From: Fragilaria crotonensis
Taxonomy: Eukaryota > Bacillariophyta > Fragilariophyceae > Fragilariales > Fragilariaceae
Length of the DNA: 64,000 bases
Direction of reading: 5' to 3'
Assembly: GCA_022925895.1 (NCBI GenBank)
Contig: JAKSYS010000112.1
Span: forward strand, 1 to 64,000
Part shown: positions 46,587 through 58,360 of the stretch, piece after piece
How the letters are laid out: every line of letters starts with the position of its first letter
How positions within the stretch are numbered: position 1 is the stretch's first letter
Notes under the pieces: model-generated
The model's input: the letters and a program-made list of their open reading frames with translations, nothing else
Told to the model about the DNA's origin: nothing
Database searches by the model: none
Translations under genes and position numbers: made by a program

Positions 46587-46937
46587 TAACCTTATAACCG
46601 CGGGTTAATGAAATTTAACACGATGATCACCATGTTAACGTCTATGACAAGACCTTCATCTGGTTGGCTTACTCGCTGTATGTCACGGATTGCGCTGTAT
46701 GACCCACAGTACATTTGTTGTATTCATGTGTATGGCTCAGCCTACTCAGTTTAACGATCAGAGCACCGGTTCGAGCGTTAGTTCCAATTATATAATCACA
46801 TGGTCATGGCGGCAAGTTTCGGCGATAAACACGACAAAAAAAAGCGAAACACGACTTGTTTTAAGCAAACACACCCGGAGATGATCCGGAAAATATCGAA
46901 ATTCACCCGGATGTTATCACGATTTGGCAACAACAAT

Positions 46938-47306
46938 GATAAAAGTGCCTATTCTCCAGCCATTTGATGCCAGACAGCAACAAGGTGATTGCAAGACCCA
47001 AAAGGTGGGCAAGGCTGAGCCTTTTGATGTGATGGAAAGTGGTTTCCCTCGGTCTTTTCAGTGACAGGGGTCATGATTTTGGTGAAGATGAGATTTAGCA
47101 TGGGAGTTTAACACGGGCACATGTAAAAATTCACGAAAGTGCCAATATTCCAGACACTTGATGCCACCAGACCAAAAAAATGACTGCATAACCCAAGAGA
47201 TGGACTAGACAGCGCTATTTGATGTGATAGAATGTGGGGTTGTGGGTAAATTCAGAGATAGCAGTGCTCATCATGGTGAAGATGTGATTTAACACGGGAG
47301 TTTACC
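46938..47306. repeat. Two diverged tandem copies inside the nested element
   Basis: Copy 1 (about 46938-47110) and copy 2 (about 47136-47306) share AAAGTGCC, TTGATGCCA, TTTGATGTGAT, GGTGAAGATG and GGGAGTTTA in the same order. They are direct repeats with substantial divergence. Confidence 0.6.
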
Positions 47307-47650
47307 GCGTAAAAATCTTGAAATCAATTTTTGTACGGAGAATTTTACTAGAATTTGTCCTATAACTGACAATTTTCTCTAGGACAAAACATAAAATGAC
47401 CTCGAAAAAGTCAGCCATCTTTGTGTCGTCGTATCTTCACCATTATCAGTCCTTATTTCAAAAGTAGGACGGATTTAGAAAGGTAATGCATTCAGGAGTA
47501 ATTTGTACGCTTCAGTTTTTTTAGGTATTAAGAATTGGAAGTAAGCGGTGGACGCCAAAATTTGTCCTCTTTTTTGTCCTACAAAATTTCCTGTCGGGGG
47601 CTAAAGACTGGAAAAAACATGCGATGTCTGCCTAAAGACTGGAAAATCTC

Positions 47651-47660
47651 ATTGAAAAAT
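47651..47660. repeat. 10-bp target site duplication, right copy (ATTGAAAAAT)
   Basis: Identical to 36843-36852, directly outside the right MULE end. Confidence 0.92.
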
Positions 47661-47810
47661 GTCTTTCTCCCCCCTCCATAAAAAAAGCTTTGACTCGCAT
47701 TCTGTCATAGCGAATTACTGCACTAATACTATTTCCGCTCTTCGGTCTGATCCACAAAGCAACAGGGTCCACCACGACAAACTTCATGGAAAGGAAGCCA
47801 TCGTAGCTTC

Positions 47811-48988
47811 ATGAACAAGAAATGGCAGAATCAGATTGTCTTCAGAAGAAGTACGCGATTACTGAGATCAGCGGCCGTTTTGCTAGGTTCGCTCGGGAGC
47901 ATTAACAGCCAGTCACTTCGGATTTCAACGAAACAAGGACCGACGAATCCGGTGTGGGACAACCTCCTCGATGTTGCTTCGCCAGAGCAAGATCGACAGG
48001 ACGCAACCCCGCTATTCTGGCATATTCATAAAGCTGGGGGTACAACCCTCCATGATTTCTTGAGTTCTTGCCTGAATCTGACAATCGCAGCCGAAGTTGG
48101 CGTTCTAACTGGACATCAAGATGATCAGGTAGGAAAAGCTGTGCTGGGAACCGAAACCCGTCAGCCTTTGTCATGGTACATACAATCTGTCTCACTCAAT
48201 TTTTCTGCAGAATTTAGCCGTCATGGTTCAAGATGGTCGCCCTTACATCAACATCGACACAACGACAGACGTGGGAATCCTCCATGCTCATAATCTTGGT
48301 TTTCAATTGAGACCTCACGTCGCCAATGTTGTAATCTCTCCTCTTGTACTTGAAGCCACTCAATATCTCTTCACGCCGGAAAATAAGGCCATGTTGTTTG
48401 CAATGATGAGGCATCCCGTAAGCAGGGCAATATCCCAGTTTTACTATATTCAAGGTGCCACCTGGGGTAAGATTACTGTTGACATTGTGCATTCCCTATT
48501 ATCGTTTTTCCTTGTACATGTCTAAACAAGTTTCGATAGAGCCAACATATGACAAAAAGTGGGCATCCATGACTCTCATGGACTACATCAAGAGTGATTA
48601 TGTGGAGAGCAACTGGATGGTGCGATTCCTAGTCGGTAAACCTACTGGATCCGTTGATGAAAACGACTTGGAGGAGGCCAAAAGTATACTACGCCAAAAG
48701 TGTTGGATCGGATTGCAAGCTCGCATGCGCGAGTCTGTCGATCGGTTTGGCGCGATCTTTGGCTGGACCCAACATCCAAAGTGGTCCTATTGCGTGGATG
48801 AATTTCAAGGAGGCCGTAAGAGATCTAACAGCAATGCTCAGAAACTAGTTATTAACCGAGATCGAGAAGAGTGGGCACTATTGTCCGAGATAAATGCTCT
48901 GGACATGGAACTGTTCGCTTTAGCTCATCGATTATTCCACGAGCAAACCTGGAAATACTTCCCCGAACCATCCAATGGCAGGTTTTAA
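47811..48988 (+). CDS. Membrane-anchored sulfotransferase
   Basis: Transfers sulfate from PAPS, probably to a glycan in the Golgi. Exons are 47811-48128, 48211-48466 and 48540-48988, with introns of 82 and 73 nt; the product is 340 residues. A basic N-terminus and hydrophobic segment (LLRSAAVLLGSLGSI) suggest a signal anchor. The 5'-phosphosulfate loop is FWHIHKAGGTTLHDFL and the 3'-phosphate site is AMMRHPVSRAISQFYYIQ. Splicing joins ATW to EPTYDKKWASMTLMDY. The second acceptor could alternatively be 9 bases earlier, adding three residues (VSI). The gene begins 150 bases beyond the MULE's right end and is itself intact. Confidence 0.85.
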
Positions 48989-49219
48989 CTCTAATGTCCC
49001 AAACATCGATGTAAATGACGATAAGATAACATGAACATCCTATGAGATAAAGCACATCCTTCATTCAAAGTTTGTCTAAAGTGAATAGTAGGAGAGTATG
49101 ATCGCAGCATTACACCGAGTCCGCATTGCAGAGGTCTGCTTCACTACTAGCAAACACCCAGTAGGCCCATCCGGCAACCCACTCAACCTGACCCAATTCA
49201 CTCTCGACAGACATTCCAT

Positions 49220-49820
<601 letters not shown>

Positions 49821-51183
49821 ATGTAAGTTCTTGTCGCCATAAGGATCACACTACCCCGGACTTGAAAACCCTGCGAGGCACGGATCATGCTCTGTTCGTG
49901 GTCGCCGCTTGCACCATGATGTGAAAGTCCTGATTTCACCATGGTTATCGCAACCTTTTGGATTCATGTAGATTTTATACTGACTTCTACTGTTACCACT
50001 TACTACAAACAGGTCTCACCGAAAGTTCGAAGCTCCCCGACATGGTAACTTGGGTTTCTTGCCCAAGAAGCGCACCAAGCACCACAAGGGTCGCATTCGT
50101 CATTTCCCCAAGGACACCGCCGGCGGTGACTGCCACCTGACTGCCTTCCGCGGTTACAAGGCCGGCATGACACACGTGGTCCGTGGTGTTGATCGTCCAG
50201 GTGCCCTCATGCACAAGCGTGAGGTTGTCGACGCTGTTTCCATCATTGAAACACCTCCCATGGTCGTTGTCGGTGTTGTTGGATACGTTGAGACTCCCAA
50301 CGGTCTCCGCACTTTGACGACTGTCTTTGCGGAGCATTTGAGTGAGGAATTCAAGCGTCGTTGCTACAAGAACTGGTACAAGGCCAAGAAGAAGGCTTAC
50401 ACCAAGTACGCTCTCAAGCACCAAAAGGATGGTGGGAAGGATATTGAGCACGAGCTTGACCGCATCGCCAAGTTCTGCACCATTGTCCGAGTGATTGCCC
50501 ACACTCAAGTCAAGAAGATTGGACTTCGCGTCAAGAAGGCTCACATTATGGAGATCCAGGTCAACGGAGGTGCCGACGCCAAGGCCAAGGTGGACTTTGC
50601 CAAGTCCCTCTTTGAGAAGGAAGTCAGTGTCGACTCTGTCTTCACCAAGGATGAACAAATTGATATTATCGGAGTTACCAAGGGTAAGGGTTTCGAAGGT
50701 GTCGTAACTCGTTGGGGTGTCACCCGCTTGCCCCGAAAGACCCATCGTGGTCTGCGCAAGGTTGCCTGTATTGGATCATGGCATCCTTCCCGTGTATCCA
50801 CTACCGTCCCACGTGCCGGTCAGAACGGATACTTCCATCGTACTGAGATTAACAAAAAGATCTACCGTATTGGTAAGTCTGGCGATAAGGCTTCGTGCCA
50901 GACTCAGGCTGATTTGACTGAGAAGAGTATTACCCCAATGGGCGGATTTGTTCACTACGGTGAGGTCAAGGAGGACTGGTTGATGATTAAGGGTGCCGTT
51001 GTTGGTACTAAGAAGAGACCGCTAGTCTTGCGTAAGTCCTTGTTGAAACACTCCAGCCGCAAGCACTTGGAGCCTATCGAGATCAAGTTCATCGATACCA
51101 GTTCCAAACTTGGACACGGTCGTTTCCAGACTGCAGAGGAGAAGGCCAAGTTCTTGGGTCCTCTTGCTTCGAAACAAAATTAA
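49821..51183 (+). CDS. Ribosomal protein uL3 (L3)
   Basis: Core protein of the large ribosomal subunit near the peptidyl transferase centre. Exon 1 contributes only AT (49821-49822). After a 190-nt intron (49823-50012, GTAAGT...AAACAG) exon 2 begins with G, completing ATG and giving [21 protein letters not shown], the universal uL3 start. Family blocks follow: [20 protein letters not shown], the W-finger GSWHPSRV, and [16 protein letters not shown]. 390 residues, matching eukaryotic uL3. The intron inside the start codon would be missed by simple gene prediction. The coding frame is intact. Confidence 0.96.
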
Positions 51184-52015
51184 ATTTCTTGTTAGCAAAA
51201 TTGAAGTACGAATTCTGTTTCATTTTGATGTGTTCTTCGTCAGCCCTTCTGGCCAGGAATTGCCGGTTCCACTGCACGACAAGACTTGAGAGACTTTATA
51301 GAAAATAATCTTACTGTTTGTAGCTCGTGCCACATTCAAGGGTTGCTTTTTCCAAGCGTATGCGGAATAGTCTAGTAGCATGATGGCATGGTTGTATGAG
51401 ATCGTGAGGTACCAGGTAGTTCAGCATATGCTGCTCCTGCATCTTGGACGATCATGATTTGCGCGGGCCTATCAATGTTGGTAACTAGAGAGCGTAAGTC
51501 TATAGTTGCCTTTAAAATCATGTCAGTACCTAGTACCGAAAAGGAGTTGCTCCCCTTGCCTTGGGAGTCCATGGAGTCGAAGCTTGCAGGGATCCTGTTC
51601 ATTGTACAACGAGCCTGGTGTACAGTGACACTGGTGCTCGAAGTGTACGAGTAGTCGAGTCGTATGGGGACGAAAGAATCCAGATGTTGAGCAGACATGT
51701 CTAACATACGGCATTATACGTACAATCCTGGATTGATGCGCAGACCCAGTACCAGTACTGTCATAAGTCATACCGACCGCATGGTCAAGATACTGTATAT
51801 GGACGGCATGATGAAAGAAAAGATTCCACCCGGTTCCATCCTGATCGCATTTGCATCTGGGATGGGGGGTTCTCATCCATCGGCATGCTGCATGCCCTTT
51901 TTGACTCTCGACATCAAGGTAAAACAAGGATATATTTGTATTTTCAAAGCGCATACTGCCATCGGTTATCACAATCTCCCAACTCTGCCCAAACATCGCC
52001 TCTCCTAATTTGACA
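51184..52015. other. Intergenic, GTAC-rich
   Basis: 830 bases between uL3 and ArgC. 51400-51780 is dense in GTACCAGGTA, AGTACC and GTACGAG words. Open frames here lack recognisable motifs. Confidence 0.4.
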
Positions 52016-53246
52016 ATGGTTCGTTTCAGTTTGATCTTCCTGGTCGCCCCTGCCGCATTAGGCTTCAGTCCGTCCAACGGCAGCATCCGCCGATCAATTG
52101 ACCTCGCTGCAAAGAAGAAGGTATTCATCGACGGTGAGGCTGGCACCACTGGTATTCAAGTGAGAGACCGTCTGGCCAAGCGCGATGACTTGGAAATTAT
52201 GTCGATTCCTGATGATCTTCGCAAGGACGAGGCCACAAGAAAAAAGTTCATCAATGACGCCGATGCCGTTATCCTTTGCCTCCCTGATGATGCATCCAAG
52301 ATGGCCGCTTCGTGGGTGGAACCTGACAACGATCGCACAGTCCTGATCGATGCTTCGACCGCCTTTCGCGTCGATGACAGCTGGACTTACGGGTTTCCTG
52401 GTGCGTGAGCGTTGCAAGATATCCATCGCTCGTTTATGTTTTCCCCAATTTTTCTCTAACACCAAGTTTTGTTGAACCCATTGCACTGTACAGAACTCTC
52501 GGCAGCACAACGCGAGGCTTTGAAATCGAGCAAGCGCATCTCTAATCCTGGCTGTTATCCAACTGGTTTCATTGGTCTTACCCGTCCTCTCGTAGATGCC
52601 GGAATCATCCCCGAGGGCACACCACTTACAGTCAACGCGGTTTCTGGCTACTCTGGGGGAGGAAAGCAGCTCATGACTATCTTTGAAGGTGACGATCACG
52701 AACCTTGGAGTAGCTATGGCTTGAACTTGGTACGTTGACACTCGTGACTCACCTCGATATGTCCTGTTAATCATTGCCATATCAAGAAATTCTCATGCGA
52801 ATCATCAACAGAAACACAAACATCTTCCAGAAATGGCAAAATACTCTCGCCTCGGCAAGGAACCAATCTTCCAACCACAGATTGCCACCTTCCCACAGGG
52901 CATGGTTGTCGCTGTGCCTCTGCACTACTCGTGGCTCGCCGAGGGTACCACTGGTGCCAAGATCCACGAGGCTCTCGTCAAGCACTATGAAGGATCCACC
53001 TTTGTGTCCGTCATGCCGTTGGGCGATGTTGCTGTCAAGGAGGCCAATCTTTTGGAGCGGGGTGGATTCCTTCGTCCTGATACTCTCGCGAATACGAACA
53101 AGATGCAACTTTTCGTTTTCCCCAATGATGAAGCCGGTCAGGTGGTTCTCCTGGCTCGCTTGGATAACTTGGGAAAGGGAGCAAGTGGAGCTGCTGTGCA
53201 GAACCTTAACCTTGCCTTGGGCCTTGACGAGGCCGTTGGTCTCTAA
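52016..53246 (+). CDS. argC: N-acetyl-gamma-glutamyl-phosphate reductase, plastid
   Basis: Third step of arginine/ornithine synthesis, reducing N-acetylglutamyl phosphate to the semialdehyde with NADPH. Exons are 52016-52400, 52494-52729 and 52812-53246 (introns of 93 and 82 nt); 351 residues. The leader MVRFSLIFLVAPAALG is followed by FSPSNGS, the phenylalanine-led plastid junction. The NADP-binding start is KKVFIDGEAGTTGIQ. The active-site Cys is in SNPGCYPTG, and NAVSGYSGGGK follows. After splicing NL joins KHKHLPEMAKYS. The short size and motif set match the type 2 (AGPR-2) branch. No ATG alternative changes the targeting; Met 52010 is two codons upstream. Confidence 0.93.
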
Positions 53247-53393
53247 ATGGTCCATTTGATAGAAGATAGAGTACAAGTTTATGTCTTAGAGTATACGTTG
53301 CTTGGCTACCTTTTCTATAGACGGCAGGGGGTCTTATCCCTCATTTGACCAGTTCAATGTCGTTTGTAGCAATTGTCAAACTCCGGTTGGAGA

Positions 53394-54498
53394 CTACTCC
53401 ACGGCACTTTTGTGAATTCGGTTCAGTGCTCTCCGCAGACTTTGGGTCCGCTCATCCAGATACAAAGCCACAAGCCGATCGTCTTTGGCAAGAAGTGCTC
53501 CCTCACAGGATTGCTCAATGGCGACTTCTAATTCCCCAGCCACCAACGCCAATACGTCCTCTTCATTTCTCTTCGACACGAAGAGCAAAGGATTCTTTTG
53601 ATTGTCAGGTAGAAATTCAATGATTTCCCGTTCATCCGTGGACGCGATTGCCCTTCGTAGCCTACCCAGTCCATCTTCCTCGATAGAACCGTCTGACTTG
53701 ACGACCAGCACAACTGGCGATTGCATGCGGATCAACCGAATAACCAGTGTCTCGCGATTACTAGGGTTCCCAGGAAATACGAACCCATAGTTCAGCAAGG
53801 TGTGAATATTCGAGAAGTCTCCGTACGAAATGTTCACTTCCTTGCTTCGAATAGGATCCGTTGGTGATTTAGTTTGAAACAGGCGGTCCATCCATGACGA
53901 TGGTACCATCGAAGTTTCAGGCTGGTCATTGAAGACTAAACTCTCTCCAGCAACATCCAAACCAATTGCATTCTCATCTCCTACTCGTTCCACGCGAAGA
54001 CTTGTTTTTACGGTTGGGTTATGATTGATCATGTCCAATACAGGAGTAAGGCTGTACCCACCATTGGGCAAAAAATGGCAGCGCGAATCAACACACGCCA
54101 ACGACCAAGGGTCTTGCCGATAACGCAGTCGATCTGTTTCCAACTCTCGCTCCAATTGACCTCCGTCAGTCACTAATTCAAGTCGCTGAGTGGACCAAAA
54201 ACGTGGCATTTGAAAACTTTCTAGACTAGGCATGGTGTCAATGTAAGGGGAGAAATCAGATGCTGCCCCCCATTCTCTTCTCGAATGCCAAGCGATCGAC
54301 TAAACTTTCAGAGTCTGTGGCTGTTATGCAGGCTGCAAGAGGGATCCTCAACAGAGTGAAGGGATCCGTTGTAACTGGAGGAACAACATTATCTTGAAGC
54401 GTCGTATACCGGAAACCCGAATTGCTTTCGCGGATCTGCAAGGACGATTGAATAGCCTTGGCTTGACACCAAGCGTGAAATGCATCAAGATGCATCAT
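53394..54498 (-). CDS. SET-domain protein methyltransferase (RLSMT/SETD3-like), frame broken
   Basis: Lysine (or histidine) methyltransferases of this branch have a split SET domain and a C-terminal substrate-binding part. Visible motifs are LTPVLDMINHNPTVKTSLR and VNISYGDFSNIHTLLNYGFV, which hold the SAM-binding and catalytic Asn-His and Tyr. The N-terminal MMHLDAFHAWCQAKA and LRIPLAACIT precede them. The frame changes once, at a run of six C (54266-54271; G6 in coding sense), between FEKRMG and ASDFSPYIDTMPSLESF. This is probably a homopolymer indel, since both sides continue the family pattern. Substrate unknown. Confidence 0.78.
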
Positions 54499-54981
54499 GC
54501 ATCATGCATCATTGTCCACACATTCCACAATCTCCATTCTCAATTTGCCTACTTGTACGCTAGTAGTAGTACCTTGTACTCCACTACTCAAGCGTATGAT
54601 GCCTCTTATAAAAGTCAGCTCGGTAATGTACAAGTAGGCACGCCTCCAGTAATTCTTCAGTTCAAGTACAAGTTAATATGTAGCTGTACAGTACTGTACG
54701 AAGAATCTGCCAGTGTAGACTTGCAAAACTTCAAACCCATTCTCCAACGAGAAGCAAATTCAAAGGAGAGTACGATAGTTCAAACCCAGGACCGCGTTCG
54801 AGATGACAAATGACGGAGCAACTCATTTATGATCGAAATCCACAGAGAACGGGAAAGAAGTTACTTTTGTTTTTTAAGTAAATAAAAAGCCTGAGAAAGG
54901 ACACTTGATGCACCACCAGGACTCGACCCCGTTCCTTATGCAGAAACGCCCCTTAGCCATGCATAAAAGCGATGAATGCAT
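54499..54981. other. Intergenic, with a tRNA-like scrap
   Basis: About 480 bases. 54540-54720 is GTAC-rich. 54915-54960 resembles the complement of a tRNA T-arm and D-arm but cannot be folded as a tRNA. Confidence 0.35.
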
Positions 54982-56656
54982 TCACTTCTCCACCACTATG
55001 GCTCCATTACGAACGTTGATGGTGGAGGTCCCGACAGTTAGTGCATCAAACATGTATGCAGGAAGCGGGGCGTGCAAAGATTCCAGCTGCAACTCCCGCA
55101 ATCCCTCAAACACATCATTCCCACGGAAGGAAATAGTGCATTTCGTAGGCTGAGCTGGTCCGGAGACGTCCCAAACTTCGGAACAGGCCGTAGTTTCCCC
55201 TTCCCACTTAAATCGAACTTTCTTCAGCTGTGCTCCGCCTTCGCCAAATGTCATCCCTCGTAATTGTAACCGTTTCTCCTTTATCGAAGCGTCGTGGTCG
55301 ATAACTACGCCTGCGTCGCTCGACATGGCCAATGCCGCTCCTTCAATACGAGCTGCCGCAGCAGCTTCTTGTCCCACATTTCGACCATGCTGAGCAGATG
55401 TACGGAGACGAGCCTGCTCAGCCGTTCGATCGACGACGCTCATTGTGGATACTTGTTGTAGCTCTGTTAGGGGATCGAGATGGGCGTCATTGGAGGCGAG
55501 ATGCGCAAAGCGACCTGTGGCTTCGCCAGTGTCGGCAGCATGCGCAGCTTGCAAGAGATCCATGGGCTCGGTTCCACACGAATCGCCAACGCGCGTTGGT
55601 GGCTCGTACACAACTTTGCAAATACAGAGAGTCAGGGCACAAGATTGCAAATGAACGAGAGTGGGGTTACAAAAACTCACCATTTTGAGCCACGTTCTTA
55701 TCGGTTGTTGCCAAGGCGAGATCTACAGCGGTGAGGACATATTTGACAAATCTCGACTTGCTGGGAGCTCTGCTAGCTGTCACTGCCATCAAGTCGGATC
55801 CAGGTTTTACGACGAACATGAATTCGTTTGCCTTCTTCTTCTTCTTTTCTCCCGATATCGATCGGTTGCGTTCGTCCGTGTAGTTGTAGGGTTCGCCGAT
55901 AACAAGGTGGAGAAAGAGATAGCCATCCTGTCGTTGCAAGGCGTAGGTACGACACTCGATTCCAGAATAGGCGGCACTGAAATCCCGTTGAACCTCGGCG
56001 CGGATTTGTTCCAAGGCTTTGAGGGCTGTAGCTGGACCATTGAGCCGGTAGATTTCATAAATCTTTTTTCGACCCCAAATTCGGGTCGTTCGAGCGACAA
56101 CTTGAAGGTGAATGGCCTCCAGGAGATGCGCCCAAAACGCTGATGGCGTGCCAAGGGCTTGTGGTTGGAGTTTGGATTGGGTCTTTACCGCTGTTTCACT
56201 GGCGTCACTCACTACAGCAATCGAAGCGACGTCACGACTCTTCTCGTACGATGTTTCGGGGCCATCAATTCCACCAAGACTTGTGTCACTCAAAGAAGAA
56301 TGGAGTGGCGTCTGGTCTCTGGTTGGTTTGTGTGGCGACCCCAAGGATTCAAGGTCGTCCTCGGTGCCAGCAAAGGTGTTTTCAATAAGTGAATTGATAC
56401 CAAGTGCCAGCTTGTGTTCAAACAAGCTGTCATTGCGATTCTCAAAAAGCTTGAGTGGCTCAAAGATAGAATCAAGCAACATGCGAATCGTGGCAACTTC
56501 AGGGGTGGATGGCGCGTGTTCTAAAACATCTGTGACAGCTTCGCGAATCACCCGAGGGTCGACAAGAAGGCGAAAGAAGCGATTCAACGCTCGCGCTTCT
56601 GGAGGAAGCGTTTTCGCGCTGAGTTTGCCATCGCCAAGGACTGTTGTTCCTACCAT
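54982..56656 (-). CDS. Probable CENP-N/Chl4 kinetochore protein
   Basis: CENP-N/Chl4 binds the centromeric nucleosome within the inner kinetochore (CCAN). Exon 1 is 55681-56656 and exon 2 is 54982-55613, with a 67-nt intron; 535 residues. The N-terminal helical part (LPPEARALNRFFRLLVDPR...VTDVLEHAPSTPEVATIRM) may be the PYRIN-like end. The central fold has ALEQIRAEVQRDFSAAY and YLFLHLVIGEPYNY, then FMFVVKPGSDLMAVTAS. The C-terminus TISFRGNDVFEGLRELQ with LHAPLPAYMFDALTVGTSTI parallels the CENP-N C-terminal strand-helix block. Family recall only; no search was run. Confidence 0.6.
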
Positions 56657-57090
56657 GACGAAAAGAAGGAGCGCAGGGGATTAAACGACTGGAAGCGCTG
56701 GAATGAATGAAGGGACAACCTGAGATGAAAGAGAGTTGAGATTTGCGATGAATACATATATATATTTGCTGCAATTCAAATCGGGGTCTTCATAATGATC
56801 CTTTCGTATATAATCTCTGCAGAAGGTACGTAGAATAATGGGGATGCAATTATTCGGTGCACAGGTGTACAGTATGTTGCATACGGAGTACCAGCTAACA
56901 GATACGAGTACTAGAGTATTCATATATATTACAATATGACATATATTTGCATATATGATTATGTATCGATAGTACTGTACCTGGTACTACCACGAGTACC
57001 TTGTACTCATATCTGGGACATCCGGAATTTACTCTCAAGGAGTTACGGGACAACGTAATGAAGGCAACATTTGAGCGGCGAAGTATTACA
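56657..57090. other. Intergenic, GTAC- and TA-rich
   Basis: No gene recognised. 56860-57020 carries GTACAG, GGTACT and TACCTGG words plus ATATAT runs. Confidence 0.4.
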
Positions 57091-57692
57091 TTGTTAGAGC
57101 TCTACTGTCACTCTGTCACACTGTCTCTTGTACTTACTGTAAGGTTGAACACCATACGGTAATACAGTAGACTGTCCTTTATCTTTCTTAGCTGTCCGCG
57201 ACCCGTTCCAGTAGTTCTGCAAATCAGAACTCTCAGTCCCGCGACCACATTTAGAATTTAAATTGTGTTGCCTTGAGTTTCCCTAAGTATTCAAATCATT
57301 TGTGTTGTCAATTTTATTGACAAGAACACAACTTTTACTATGGGAAACCTAACTCAAACACCACTCAACAAGTGGGATTAAGGCAACATAACTTTTGTGA
57401 GACTCCAACTAATATTGGAGATCTCACCTTCACTTTTCATCTTAGTTTTAACTCATGATATTTCCCAACCAAAATCAGCAAAGGCCTTAACTACTTAGTT
57501 CTACATCTCCTACACATGTATCAACAAATCTACCATCATGGTCCATATCTTCAGGACTCCTTTGCGCAAGGCTGGACAATCTGTGATGTTTGCTTCCTCT
57601 CCTGCTGTCAAGTCCGACGGCAGACTTCTAGGTCCTACTAACCTTAAGTCTACCGTCGGCCAGTACTGCGTACCGATCACACGACTACTGTC

Positions 57693-58274
57693 ATGGTTGC
57701 TTGCCTCGTACAACCGCCGGTCCAAGGCTCTATTGTCGAGGAGAAATACTCGTCTTATGTCTCCAATCATTGGTCAAACCTACCTACAGCCGTTATGATT
57801 TTGTGCTTAACTGCTATTGATTTCCCTCGCCTTTTGGATTTGCCAGCAACGGATTTAAACTTGCCATTGAAGGCCACAAAACTTTTCAAGTCTACCATGA
57901 ACAACTTACCTCCGCCCTCCCTTGCCCCTCGCGCCTCTAGGTCCGCCTCCAACTGCAAAGACCCTGATGCGTTCGACGCTACTGTCGACTACCCCGCCAA
58001 ACTTGGTGCATCTCATGTCCCTGCCGACGCGCCCACCCATCCTGCCCTCTACAAAGGGGCCTTAGCTTATGGATCTCAGAAGAAGTGCATGCTCCCCTCC
58101 CGTGTCCATTTCATCCCTTCTCCGACCACTTCCCCTGATGACGATCAGGCTCTCCTGAACAAGAAGAAGAGGCGCACCTCCGAGTTAGGTCCCACCTATT
58201 ATGACATTTACAAGTTAACCTATGACGATTTTGACAATATCATTGAAGAGGATTGCAACCTCCACTCCGATTAG
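57693..58274 (+). CDS. Unrecognised ORF in the left arm of the inverted element
   Basis: 193 residues, lying wholly in the left-arm segment that the right arm lacks. The sequence has a charged C-terminus (LLNKKKRRTSELGPTYYDI) and Pro/Ser-rich middle. An upstream frame at 57538 may belong to the same gene after one frame change. No domain recognised. Confidence 0.35.
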   Translation: MVACLVQPPVQGSIVEEKYSSYVSNHWSNLPTAVMILCLTAIDFPRLLDLPATDLNLPLKATKLFKSTMNNLPPPSLAPRASRSASNCKDPDAFDATVDYPAKLGASHVPADAPTHPALYKGALAYGSQKKCMLPSRVHFIPSPTTSPDDDQALLNKKKRRTSELGPTYYDIYKLTYDDFDNIIEEDCNLHSD

Positions 58275-58360
58275 CACAAGCATCAGTCTTTTGCAGCTCC
58301 AACCCAGCAGGACATTCAAGCTAGCCACAGGGCTACTTCTACCATCAAGAGGCTGCCAAG

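Larger units (their letters stand above)
46477..47600. mobile_element. Nested 1.1-kb non-autonomous DNA transposon
   Basis: The ends are CCCCCGACAG and its exact complement CTGTCGGGGG. Both are flanked by CTAA (46473-46476 and 47601-47604), a 4-bp target duplication. Deleting the element and one CTAA restores the MULE terminal repeat, which proves the insertion. There is no long ORF. The interior has GGACAAA motifs near both ends and two diverged tandem copies of about 175 bp. Confidence 0.88.
36853..47650. mobile_element. 10.8-kb Mutator-like (MULE) DNA transposon
   Basis: The ends are GAGATTTTCC (left) and GGAAAATCTC (right). They are flanked by identical 10-bp direct repeats ATTGAAAAAT at 36843-36852 and 47651-47660, in the 9-11 bp range typical of MULE target duplications. 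Terminal inverted repeats run about 180 bp; the right one is split by a nested element. The interior carries a decayed minus-strand MULE transposase, remnants of an RNase H-like ORF and a PiggyBac-like transposase, and a minisatellite. The perfect duplication implies fairly recent insertion, although the transposase frame is broken. Confidence 0.93.
46330..47650. repeat. MULE right terminal inverted repeat, split by an insertion
   Basis: The inner part is 46330-46476 and the outer part 47601-47650. Together they are the inverted copy of 36853-37030. A 1.1-kb element (46477-47600) interrupts the copy within the sequence GCCTAAAGACTGG. Confidence 0.88.

Noticed and set aside
49993-50745. 250-residue minus-strand frame over uL3
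   Set aside because: Shadow of the strongly conserved uL3 coding sequence, favoured by its codon bias.
52094-52780. 228-residue minus-strand frame across ArgC
   Set aside because: Runs through both exons and introns of ArgC in antisense; no domain.
54905-54960. tRNA-like sequence on the minus strand (GGTCGAGTCCTGG, TGGCTAAGG)
   Set aside because: T-arm and D-arm words are present, but the acceptor and anticodon stems do not pair. At best it is a tRNA fragment.
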